Shown here piece after piece: positions 54,996-64,000 of a DNA stretch of 64,000 bases. Source of the DNA: Adiantum capillus-veneris (lineage: Eukaryota > Streptophyta > Polypodiopsida > Polypodiales > Pteridaceae). Position 1 is the stretch's first letter. The number at the start of each line of letters is the position of its first letter. The translations under genes and the position numbers were made by a program. Where the stretch lies: positions 41,541,537 through 41,605,536 of the forward strand of contig CM043966.1 in NCBI GenBank assembly GCA_014529385.2. Reading direction: 5' to 3'. The notes under the pieces were generated by a model. That model was not told where the DNA came from. It worked only from the letters and a program-made list of their open reading frames with translations, and ran no database searches.

Positions 54996-57507
54996 CTATT
55001 GTTTCTGTTTTCTCATCCCATATCTTTTGCTTCTGCTCCTTTTGATTCTTTGAGAAGAAACTTTCGTGTTCTCCGAATCATCAGAGGAGTTTTTTTTCTT
55101 TTTCTTTGCCTGGGCTCTAGTGATTACCTTGATTGGAGCAATCGGTTCACTCTCAGATGATCTACTAGGCATCACTTGGACCACGTTTACAACAGTTTTT
55201 CCCTTGTTCAAAGGATTCTTAGGACAATCTTCCGGAAAGTGTCCTCCCTTTTTGCAACATTGTGTGCAATAGGCTTCAATTGGTTTGAGGTTTTTGTCAG
55301 GCTCTGGACATTCGTTCTTCCAATGGTCATTGGCACCACAGTTATGACAGTTTCCTGTTCTATGCTTCATCATGGGTCTTCCGATGGGAAGTCTGACACC
55401 TTGATTAGCTACATAATACATTGGTGCAAGCTCTGGTGGAGCATAAGTCATGGTTTCTTCCATTGGTGGACTATACCAATCTCCTTCTACCATTATTGTA
55501 GATGGACTAGGCTCTGCATAGGGTGTAACAGGCACTAATGCTTGTTCATCTATGACTCCTTCCGAGTGCATGTACTTTACAGGAGCTACATTATGTCTTG
55601 GATACGGAGGTTGTTGTCCCAACACAGGTTGAGGTCTTTCCATACCCATTGGTGGTCTTTGAGCTTGGGCCATATTAGGATGATATCTGTACATGGGTTG
55701 TCCCTGGGGCCTCATGGGCACATACTGAACATTCCCATCATACTTTGGTCTGAAGCAGCACTCGTGGGTCTCATGGTTGGTCCATTTACCCTCGATTGCA
55801 CACTATTTTTGTGGCCTAATTGGTTGTCCCTGTGGAGATATCCCTTGTCCTAGTCCTCTCATAGGTGCTTTTTGCATATTGTTCATCATGTCGTTCATCC
55901 TTTTTAGCATATCTTCTATGGCTGAGAGTGGTACCGCAGCAACTGTTCCCACTTGTGCTCGTTTTGTGGATGCTATTTTCTCGCTTTGGTTATCCTTAGG
56001 GACATCTTCTTCATTGAAGATCTCTCAATTGTCTCCTAGGTCAATCGCATCACACACACACGCTTCTAGGGTTGTATGCTTTTTACTATAGAGTATAGCA
56101 TGAAGGTCTTTGTTTAGCAGCCCCTCCAGAAACAAAGATACAAGTTGTTCTTCTGCAAGTATCTCCATCTCTGGGCATCTGGCAATGTATTGTTTCATTT
56201 GAGTTGCACAATCCCTAACAGACTCACCATGTTTCTGTTTAAAGTTGTAGATTTGAGCTACCGTATTATGTTTAATCCCCGTTTTGGAACAAGCAGCTAC
56301 AAATCCCTGAGCTAATGTGTTCAAGTCCATGCTTGACCTTGGTGGAATGTTTTGGAACCATGTCAAAGCTTTTCCTTCTAATGTCATTCCAAACCCCTCG
56401 AATTGAGTATCAAAATCGAATATACGCTCTGCTCTTAGCACTCGCTTAAAGCTTGCTAAGTGTTCATATGCATCCCCTGATCCACTGTACTTTATAACCC
56501 ATTTTTGAAAATTAGCTAGTCTGACACGTCTATTTGGTTCAACTCCAGGTCTTCTGGGAGTTGGTCCTGTTCTGAGTCCTTCAAACCAGTCTGTTGGAAA
56601 TAGTGACTCATGTAGCCCTGGACTGGCCTTAGTGTCACCCGGTTTTCTACGTGACGAGGTGGTTTTTGGTTTCTTCACATTACTCTCAGATGATCTTTCA
56701 CGGTGTTCATCCCTTGGAATTGTTTCTGGTCCTTGTCCCAATATCCAATCCCGTATGGAATACCCTTGGTATTTGGTTCGTTCTACCTCCTCAGGAGTCA
56801 TCATAACAAAGTTGTTGTTATAACAATCCCTAAACAGGTAGGTTGGTAGGTCAGTTGATCCCTTATCTTTGATCTTGAAGATATAGATGATCTTCATGGC
56901 TGTTAATTGTCCTCGTTTGGCATGGGAAGTCCACAAAAGATCTTTTATGTTTCTATCTTCCTAACAGTAGACTCCGATCCTAGGATTGTCCGTACTAAGC
57001 CGTTTCAAAGGTTTCAAGTACTTGATTGTATCCCTCGAATTCCAAAGTTGGTAGTCCTTCTTTTGCTGACATATATGGGATTATAGTGTTTACTTCTTAC
57101 CCCCATTTGTCTATCATGTCAGGGTTTTTGACCTGTAAATACTGAGTTCCTTTTCAATCCATGTACATTTTTCCTTGTTTGTTTGCCCTAACCTCTTCTT
57201 CGAACTCAATACCATGGTCATCAATGCGAATAGCATACTCCTCGTTAGGGTCCAAGTAAACCTAGGCTCCATGATGGTTAGTCTTGTAAAAAGATAGTAT
57301 ATGCTTATAGTGCACTGTCGTTCCGGTTTTTGAGTGAGTCGAGTAAGAAGACATTTTGGATGTTGAATCTGAAAAAGTGTCAGAGACTTCTTCAGGAATT
57401 GTGTGCAAGGAATAGCCTTGATTCACGCTTTCTTCGGTAGATACTCTACTTGAGGTTTCTCCGAGTATGTCCAGATTTCCTAGTACACGACCAGATCTAA
57501 GGTTCAT
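54996..57507 (-). pseudogene. Element C gag
   Basis: Starts MNLRSGRVLGNLDIL at 57,507. Nonsense codons stand at Trp-like positions: 57,262-57,264 (TAG), 57,154-57,156 (TGA), 55,803-55,805 (TAG). After a frame change near 56,940 a long open part runs 56,936-56,025 with the capsid pattern ASFKRVLRAERIFDFDTQFE, KALTWFQNIPPRSSM, TGIKHNTVAQIYNFKQKHGE and QLVSLFLEGLLNKDLHAIL. Then a Pro/Gln/Met-rich stretch and two zinc knuckles, CHNCGANDHWKNEC and CTQCCKKGGHFPEDC (55,320-55,230), and a Lys-rich end. Its length, about 830 codons to the pre-protease region, is long for a Ty3/gypsy Gag. Confidence 0.8.
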
Positions 57508-59480
57508 ATAGACTTATGAAGCCCTGGATAGAGTACTCACCTTTGGATTGACTTGTCGTCAATTTTCACTCGATTCAATTGAAACTTTCTGTCAAGCCAC
57601 TAATTCCTCGTCTGCAACCTGATTCATGTATCAAGTTAGCTATTTTTCTATAGAGACAGTAAAGCTCTTGAGAACTCTCGTGATTCGTCTCTGTGTATCA
57701 CTTCAAATCGTGCTATGGGAGTCAAAATTTGACTTGCAGATTCGATTTTAGCAGAAATCAAAGGTCTAATCTGCAACCTGTAAACTGAGTGTATCTGTAC
57801 CAATTTTGATCCGATTGAACCCAAAATCTGTGGCCTTATATTTTTTTGGTCTATCACTGTATGAGTTCAAAAGTCCAAAATGATGTCTCTGGATAACAGA
57901 AGTAAATAATCACGATTATTTACATTTGTCAATTTTTTACACTTTTTTGATAGGTTTGGCAAGCATATAAATTGTTAGAGTCTCTGGGAAAATTTCAACA
58001 AGTTTGGACCAATTCTGATCAAGTTTATCAACTGTTTGATGTCCACAGACTCTGATTTTGAGAATCTGGCTTAAGTCTCACTTTTGGGTCCAAATTTCAC
58101 CAAAATTGATTCGTGAGGTCTACTTGATGTGCTTGACCTTGTGGTATACTCAAATTTGCAAAATCATCAAGTTTTGAAGCAGATGTAAATAATCGCGATT
58201 ATTTACTCCAGCTATATTTTTGCAAGTTTTTATCCCAATTTTGACACAAATCTATTAAGCACCTTAAGTTAAGGTCACTAGCCAATTTTCGTCAAATTTG
58301 GGTAATTTTTTGGTCAAATGGTAATCAATTATCCGTCCGTAGACTAACTTTGCAATTTAGTCACAAATTTCACTCCAGTGGTCCAAATCTTACCAAATTT
58401 GATTTGTGGGCTTATTACAACATGGTGAAACTAGTGGTATGCAGACTTGGTCAAAAAAGTTGAAAAATAGGACAGATGTAAATAATCATGATTATTTACT
58501 TCTGACAAACTTTTACAAATTTTTAGTCAACTGAGCATATACACATGTTTATCACATCAACATAAGCCTATGAATAAAATTTCAACAAGTTTGGACAATT
58601 TTTTTCCAAATTTATACTCAAGATTCAAAAGTCAGTACAAACTTTAGTTTTTACCCTGTTTTTTTCCAGTTTAGTGATCCAAATCTTTTGGGCCTTTACA
58701 AAAGTTGTTTGTACACATGCAATGAGTCAATGGTATGAACCGTGGCCAATTTAGAGCAAAAAGTTAATAATCGTGATTATTAACTTTAGGCTTGAAATGA
58801 GTACTTTTTTGCAATTTTCTCAAAGACAGCCTTTTTATGATGTTTTTTAAGCCTATAAATCAAATCAAAACTTAATTTGGCCTCAAATGTCAAGAAAAAG
58901 TAAATAATCTGAGTTTTGGTCAACTTCTTGAAATTTTTACCTCGAAGTATCTTTGAGCTTACCCACTAGTTCGGACAACTCATAGGCTTACTCTTTAGTC
59001 GGATTGAGTGAATCTGAGTCTTTTCAAGCTATTTCTAGTCGTAGACCTGAAATTCTGCAACTTTACATAAACACTCACAAATGATTCGTTTAGAGTGAGC
59101 AATGTTCTACTTACCCTACTCCTACTTACCCTACTCGTTCGAATCCTACTTACCCTACTCCTAGATTCTCATGCAATGGGGTTGTGGAAAGTGTCCACAA
59201 AAACTCGTTTTCTTGTGTTTTTTATGTTTTTTCAGAGTCTCGGTCTTAAGACTTTTTTTGTCTACCAATCATTCTACAAATCCCAATCTAAATCTACAAT
59301 CCTACAATCCTAAAGGTACTCAGCAAGTACAATTACTTCCAATATACCTCTACACAGCAAAAGACGACAATCTTAAGCTATGCGGTTTCTAGAAGAAAGT
59401 ATTAAACTCTAGGCGAACCTAAAGGAAGTTAAAAAACAACTACACAAGACGCTCATTTTTTCCGCTAGTTTAGGTCTCTT
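57508..59480 (-). promoter_or_regulatory. Element C leader with ~285-bp repeats and palindromes
   Basis: Palindromes built on GTAAATAATC and its complement lie at 57,902-57,923, 58,185-58,206, 58,478-58,499 and 58,763-58,784; intervals are 283, 293 and 285 bp. The second and third are perfect over 22 bp. The fourth has GTTAATAATC on the left and the matching GATTATTAAC on the right, a paired change. A half-site occurs near 58,900. The 285-bp units also share diverged phrases such as AAATTT(C)ACCAAAATTGAT and TGGTATGCAGAC. Near the primer site, 59,107-59,162 repeats CTACTTACCCTACTC about four times. Confidence 0.8.
59107..59162. repeat. Short minisatellite near C's primer site
   Basis: The 15-bp word CTACTTACCCTACTC or variants occurs about four times. 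B's leader has a related CTTACTCTACTCCTACTC at about 45,852-45,870, so this may be a conserved leader feature. Confidence 0.6.
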
Positions 59481-59501
59481 CGATCCCCGGCAGCAGCGCC
59501 A
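59481..59501 (-). other. Element C primer binding site (tRNA-Asp)
   Basis: The minus strand reads TGGCGCTGCTGCCGGGGATC, then G, two bases after the LTR end CCACA. It matches the reverse complement of the plant tRNA-Asp 3' end except for two or so bases. Confidence 0.85.
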
Positions 59502-59503
59502 AA

Positions 59504-60410
59504 TGTGGGACGCATGTCTAACCTCACTATCCTATCTTATTGCAGTATTAGCGAGACCACGATTAATTTATCAAACCATGGGAAGAAGCTGACTCGACTA
59601 GTGCATAGAGGCTACAAGAGGTTGTCAATCTCTCGAAAAACAACTAACAACTCGCATCTAACTCAAGCTACACTCAAGTGACTGAAATCACCAAAAGCCA
59701 ATCGCTCATCGGCAAGCAAATCACATCCGTTACAGCATCAAATGACATCCAAACATAACGAAACTTCTAGGACAAGTTTCTAAGACCTCAGCACACACGT
59801 CTATGGTCTCAAACCCATTTTATGTCAAGTTCCAAAATCGCGATTATTAACAGCAGTGGATTTTTGACCTAGTCGTTTTTTACCCAGAATGCATCTAAAT
59901 GCTTAGCAATGATGCCCCGACACCCCGCCTATGCTTAGTTTTCGATTTAACAGTGTAAATTCCTAGTTATAATGAAATTAGGCCGCGGTTCGTCGACACC
60001 AAAAGCTACGAAATACTGTGAATGGCTTACGTCAATGCGTAGAGCTCTTACCTGCGGTTGCAATGCAGCAAACACATTCGCAATGTGACAATCGGAGAGG
60101 GAGTAGGAAGCGCGAGAAGGAGAGAAGTGAGCGGCGTTAGCTCACACTGTGTATTTCTTATCCAAAAACTTATAAAAAACTTACAAAATTTGGCTTTTAT
60201 ACCTTAGCCAAGGTTTTTGGGTGGTCAAAACTAATAATCTGGAGTTCTACAAAAGCTGCAAATTGGTTGGCTAATACAATTTGGAAGCTTGTAGCCCCAG
60301 CTCATTAATTACAAAGTTTACCAAGAAAATAGCAGTTACAATATTCCCGATTTATGAAAATAATAAGGAGAACATCGAAAAATGGTGTCCGTGTCAGCTT
60401 GCTGCTAACA
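59504..60410 (-). repeat. Element C 5' LTR (907 bp)
   Basis: Plus orientation begins TGTGGGACGCATG and ends GCTGCTAACA. The minus strand has TATAAAAGCC at about 60,193-60,203, a plausible TATA box. A palindrome core AATCGCGATT with a one-sided arm lies at 59,835-59,852, matching the leader palindromes. It is different in sequence from the B-type LTR except for the similar ends, and nearly the same length (906 and 907 bp). Confidence 0.8.
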
Positions 60411-60449
60411 ATAATAGATGAGTCAAACTCACTAAATATTATGAACGTG

Positions 60450-61248
60450 TGTTGGCAGATACTCCACAACGGACATCAGCACAGCGAGAACTCACCTAGC
60501 AAGATTTGTCAGCTAAGGACGAAGTTCGATCCGCAGGCGCGTGGAAGCAAGCATAGGGTGTCAACCTACACTTGACCGACTCTCGACTAATTCCTATAGA
60601 GGTCTCTACCCAATGTCTAAGCTACAGCCTTCAGGAGTGCATAAGAGGATATTTCCTGCAACGCTTTCAAGAGCCGAATACCCATCAAACGTTCTCGAAA
60701 TGCCACAGAACATGAAGGAGACCCTACTAACACCAATAGGTTGCTCTCCCTAAGGTCCATGAACCAAAATCCCAACCCTAAACACCTGGTGCAAAATCAC
60801 ATAGGATGTCTGGTCGAAATTTTCAGGTTGTCATTTCCAAAAACTAAAGTGCATAATGTGAAGCTCTACTCAATGAGAACACGTGGATATGCCGAAATGA
60901 GAAAACGGATAACGTATGCTCACCGAATCACCAGATGAAGCTCGTAGGTCGAGCCCGCAAAACCAGACCGTGCACCAGCAATGTAGGTATCGGCACGTAG
61001 CTCTCATCGGGGGCAACATGCTGCACTTCTCCGCACTCGATTCCGACCACCGGTGTGCGCGTAGCGTTAAGATGAAACTCTCACTCTCTCTCGTACACAG
61101 TACGCTCACTCACAGATAGAACTTTTTTAAAAATGACAAAAGGTTTTTTTCATTAAGGTCAAAAGTGGTATAAATACCTTACAATCTCAAACCCTAATGT
61201 TCCAATTTAACCATCTACTCAATCTAGATGTCAAAAATGGGATACAAT
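60450..61248 (-). repeat. B-type LTR, interrupted by copia-2
   Basis: Begins TGTTGGCAGATACTCC at 60,450 and aligns with B's and X's LTRs through to GGGATACAAT at 61,248, where copia-2's LTR starts. It lies only 39 bp from element C's 5' LTR. Only about 800 of ~906 bp are visible; the rest would be beyond the window. It contains a half-palindrome (CATAGGATGTCT) near 60,799. Whether it is a solo LTR or part of an element cannot be told. Confidence 0.8.
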
Positions 61249-61440
61249 TGAAGGAGTACGAGCGGAAGTGCGACGCGAGAGAGAGTGCGAGAAGAAGAGC
61301 ATGACGATATGGTGAACTCGCTCTACTGTAATGTGTAGAGCATAGTGAGTTCTTATTAGGTTTTTACAAAAGAATATGTGTACATACCTGGCGGCCTGCC
61401 CACTTACCTGGGCGACCACATTGGGCTTTATACCCCAACA
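61249..61440 (-). repeat. Copia-2 3' LTR (192 bp)
   Basis: Begins TGAAGGAGTACGAGC and ends TACCCCAACA, so the coding-strand start is TGTTGGGG. This intact TG end shows that copia-1's TATTGGG is a mutated version. It is joined to the polypurine tract at 61,441-61,451. Confidence 0.8.
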
Positions 61441-61451
61441 ACCTCCCACTT
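61441..61451 (-). other. Copia-2 polypurine tract
   Basis: The minus strand reads AAGTGGGAGGT, identical to copia-1's tract, immediately before the LTR. Confidence 0.8.
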
Positions 61452-61529
61452 AAAGTCCAATGTGGTACTTTAAGTGTGAGAGAAGCTACTATACAAGCTA
61501 ATGTACAAGAGATGTAGAGAAGTGATGTA

Positions 61530-62476
61530 CTACCCTACACCTAACTGCTTGCAAAAATGCGCAAAGCTCTCTGAGGGAAGTCCTTTTGTAAGTAGATCAG
61601 CAGGATTTTCTGTGGTGTGAACTTTGACAAGCTGAAGTTGCTTATCCTCGAGCATTTCCCTGATGAAATGATACTTCACATCCACATGCTTTGTCTTTGA
61701 GTGATAAACTGGATTGCGAGCCAATTGTATATCACTTTGACTATCACAATATAACACAGGCATCTCTTCTTTGATTCTCAAATCTGTTACTAGTCGATTA
61801 AGCCAAATTGATTCTTTGCATGCCTCTGATGTTGCAACATATTCAGCCTCTGTAGTAGACTGAGTAACACAATCTTGTAATCTAGAACGCCATGATACTG
61901 CTCCACCAGCCAATGTAAAGACATACCCTGATGTAGACCTTCGGTTGTCTAAGTCACCTCCATAATCTGAGTCTGTAAAACCCTTTACACTTAGCTCCTG
62001 ACTCCCATAGCATATACGCATACTCTTTGTAGCTTTCAAGTATCTCAATATTCCTTTCACTGCCTCCCAATGTTTCTTACCTGGGTTTGACATGTATCGA
62101 CTTACTACTCCCACTGCAAATGCAATGTCTGGGCGAGTAGCAATCATTGCATACATCAAACTACCCACTGCAGACGCATATGGAATCTTATCCATTTCAG
62201 CCTGTTCTTCATCAGACACAGGAAAATCTTGTTTGCTAAGTTTCACATATGGTGGCAATGGAACACTCAATGCCTTTCCCTTCTCCATATTGAAACGTTG
62301 CAAAACCTTGTCAATATACTCTGTTTGAGATAACTAAATCAACTTCTTTGATCTGTCTCTCTCAATGCGCATACCAAGTATATGACTTGCCTCACCCATG
62401 TCTTTCATGTCAAACGATTTTGCCATCTTTGATTTCAAAGCTGAAATTTCTTCCAAGTGCTTGCCAGCAATCAACA
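61530..62476 (-). pseudogene. Copia-2 pol C-terminus: RT end and RNase H
   Basis: The RT end (KSFDMKDMGEASHILGMRIE) is followed by a TAG at 62,334-62,336 where copia-1 has Trp (LIWLSQTEY). The open part 62,303-61,530 holds YASAVGSLMYAMIATRPDIA, KHWEAVKGILRYLK, the RNase H strings FTDSDYGGDLDNRRSTSGYV and TQSTTEAEYVA, YCDSQSDIQLARN, and the C-terminal ENPADLLTKGLPSESF. About 257 codons, uninterrupted, ending with a stop at 61,530. The missing N-terminal parts lie on the other side of LTR F or are lost. Confidence 0.85.
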
Positions 62477-64000
62477 TGTTGACGGGAGCAAAGCAAACCC
62501 CGAACCCCGACGGCCTCTAAAACACCGGGGACCGAATGGCGCACCTCGAGCCTGTCATGGTAAAGCAAACAGGGGGCACCACCTAGCTTCAGCGGCTAGG
62601 ACGCAAACAACACACCACCATAACAAAATTTTCATCCAAGAGAGATGGATGCTTGGGAGCAATGATGAAGAGGAAAGGGAATGAGATCAAGTGAGAGAGA
62701 GAGAGAGAGGGAGGGGGTATAGCGGCTTAGTACTTAGGCACCACAAAAGGATGGAGAATCCGCACACCCTTCACACATACACAAGCTCACTCCAAACACA
62801 AGACTAGGTGGCGATTCCGCACACCTCACATGGGCAAAACATTGCAAGAAAACATACTCACAAAACCTCAAGCTTTATTTAGAGAATAAGGCGATGAAAT
62901 GGGGAGCATAGGGTAGGGGAATGAGAAGGGAGAGCGTGGTAGAGCACATGGCGGATAGGTGAGAGTTGATGGCGAAGACTCGCACGAGGGTTACGGCCAT
63001 CATCCTTCATTTAGTTTCCCTTCATCTTCCATAGCCCAAGGGTGTAGAGGTCATGCTTAAGACGAGCATGGTGATTGCGGTGATGGTGATGGTGATGGTG
63101 TGGGTGTGTGTGTGTGCACTAGGCACACACAGTGCATAGTGTACTCTTTGGTAATGGTGTGTGTGTCCTTAGTGTGATGGTGCCCCTCTTTATATAGGGG
63201 AGGAGGGGGGAGAAATTCTAGAATTTAGAAATGAAGAAATCATTATCTACATAGGCCATGTGACTGTGGGCCCCACTTGTCTGGCTGTGTGTATATGTGC
63301 CAGAACAGTAGTCTCATGAGAGAGAGACTAAGAGAGAGAGATGGGTTGATGAAAAAAAGTGAGAGGTGACATGGAGAATAAAGTAACTACAAGAGGGGAG
63401 AGAGGGGAGTGTGTTCAGAGGTGAATCTGTGTGCGGATGTGTGTGAACACAAGAAAAATCAGGTAACCATCGGGTGGGGATGGGTCTGTGGGCACCTTTT
63501 TCAGTGAAACTCACTGTGTGTGAGTGTGCGGGAGGTTATTTAGCTACAAGACAAGAGACATGGCTCCCTTTAGATAGAGAGGGGGGTATTTGGGTCATGG
63601 GATATGATAAGAGAGAGAAAGAGGGGGTGGGGTATACTATTTTGGAAGATAGGGTAAGTTGCATGTGAGTTAGGGTGCATTATTGGTGAGTTATAATGCA
63701 TTATTGGTGAGAGGTGGGGTAGCTTGAGGGGAGAGAGAAAGGAGAAAGGACAAGGGGAAGAGAGAGGGGGTTGACCTTTTGAGTGGAGGAGAGGAAAAGG
63801 GAGACACGGCGGGGCAACAGTGAAGAAAAAGGAGGCAAGGTGGGGATGGGCTACCCCGCAGGCATGAGGTGGCCTATTTTACCTTTCTTATATATTTACA
63901 TAATCATACTTTTTTTTTTTTCATACTTTTTCCAATGCCTTTTATCACTCCCTCCCTAAGAGGGGGTTTTCATGGGGTGGGGACGAGAGAAGAGAGGTAT
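62477..64000 (-). repeat. LTR F: E-like LTR, runs off the window
   Basis: Starts TGTTGACGGG inside copia-2's RT sequence. It shares layout with E's LTR: a C/G-rich start with CCTCTAAAACACC, the GGGGCACCACCTAG block, GACGCAA, a GA run at about 62,692-62,708, a TG-rich stretch at 63,075-63,116 and a TATATAAAG box on the minus strand at about 63,186-63,194. The rest is G/A-rich on the plus strand, with no coding frame of note. Overall similarity to E is limited, so it is a related family and not the same one. It is the left (3') LTR of a minus-strand element or a solo LTR. Confidence 0.6.

Larger units (their letters stand above)
48190..60410 (-). mobile_element. Element C: divergent Ty3/gypsy retrotransposon, lacking its 3' LTR
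   Basis: Minus strand, 5' to 3': LTR 59,504-60,410, tRNA-Asp primer site, palindrome leader, gag-PR1, RT-RNase H, two H2C2 modules, integrase, PR2 and W-P-K tail ending at 48,222. It has the same domain order as A and B but is clearly diverged in sequence, with a different LTR and a different leader palindrome. It holds the only near-complete tail. A purine-rich stretch at about 48,193-48,211 (minus strand AAAGAGGGAGGAAAAAG) may be its polypurine tract, but no matching LTR follows. Confidence 0.8.
61249..62476 (-). mobile_element. Copia-2: Ty1/copia retrotransposon, 3' part only
   Basis: Its 3' LTR (61,249-61,440), polypurine tract and the RNase H end of pol are present; the rest is cut by insertion of LTR F at about 62,477, which interrupts the RT region at AATCAACATG. 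It is closely related to copia-1 in coding sequence and polypurine tract, but the LTR body is different. It is inserted in a B-type LTR. Confidence 0.8.

Noticed and set aside
57902-58784. CRISPR-like array from regularly spaced palindromes
   Set aside because: Spacing is ~285 bp, the units are diverged repeats inside a plant retrotransposon leader, and the context is eukaryotic.

Overview
The window is land-plant nuclear DNA made almost entirely of transposable elements. The supporting evidence is Ty3/gypsy and Ty1/copia LTR retrotransposons with plant-type tRNA-Asp and tRNA-iMet primer sites, a decayed hAT transposase with a BED finger, and long AT-rich gene-free stretches. No intact host gene, tRNA or rRNA was found. 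The species cannot be told from the sequence; a large, repeat-rich plant genome is the most that can be said.

Layout, left to right. 1-7.0 kb (+ strand): a broken hAT transposase gene (4.8-6.8 kb) and a second partial copy of its 5' part (1.34-1.86 kb), separated by short tandem repeats. All the LTR elements that follow point to the minus strand. 7.0-12.7 kb: element X, a non-autonomous retrotransposon with a gypsy-type LTR and leader but a decayed ~1,170-codon coiled-coil ORF in place of gag-pol. 14.3-35.6 kb: element A, a gypsy element split by a nested copia element (copia-1, 20,998-26,522, 5-bp target duplication GTTAG) and by element E (26,631-32,752), a young gag-only retrotransposon. 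35.6-47.1 kb: element B, same family as A, with its 5' LTR and primer site. 47.1-48.2 kb: unassigned. 48.2-60.4 kb: element C, a divergent relative of A and B with a complete 5' LTR. 60.45-61.25 kb: a B-type LTR, interrupted by copia-2 (61.25-62.48 kb), itself interrupted by an E-like LTR (F) that runs off the window.

The most notable system is the gypsy family represented by A, B and C. Its polyprotein order, read from decayed copies, is Gag (two zinc knuckles) - first retropepsin - RT - RNase H - two successive H2C2 zinc modules - integrase core - integrase C-terminus - second full retropepsin-like domain - long tail with repeated W-V/I-P-K motifs (tail visible in A and C). The usual Ty3/gypsy layout has one protease and one H2C2 module. 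The untranslated leaders between primer site and gag carry near-perfect 22-28 bp palindromes, mostly about 285 bp apart. The palindrome sequence differs between the B and C families, but the spacing is nearly the same, half-sites recur in the LTRs, and one C-family copy has matched changes in both arms. The non-autonomous X shares B's LTR and palindromes, which suggests that B-family proteins mobilise it.

All coding regions are broken by frameshifts and stop codons, many at Trp, Gln or Arg codons as expected from cytosine deamination in methylated repeats. The likely insertion order is gypsy elements first, then copia-1 and copia-2, with E most recent (only two differences seen across 899 bp of LTR).
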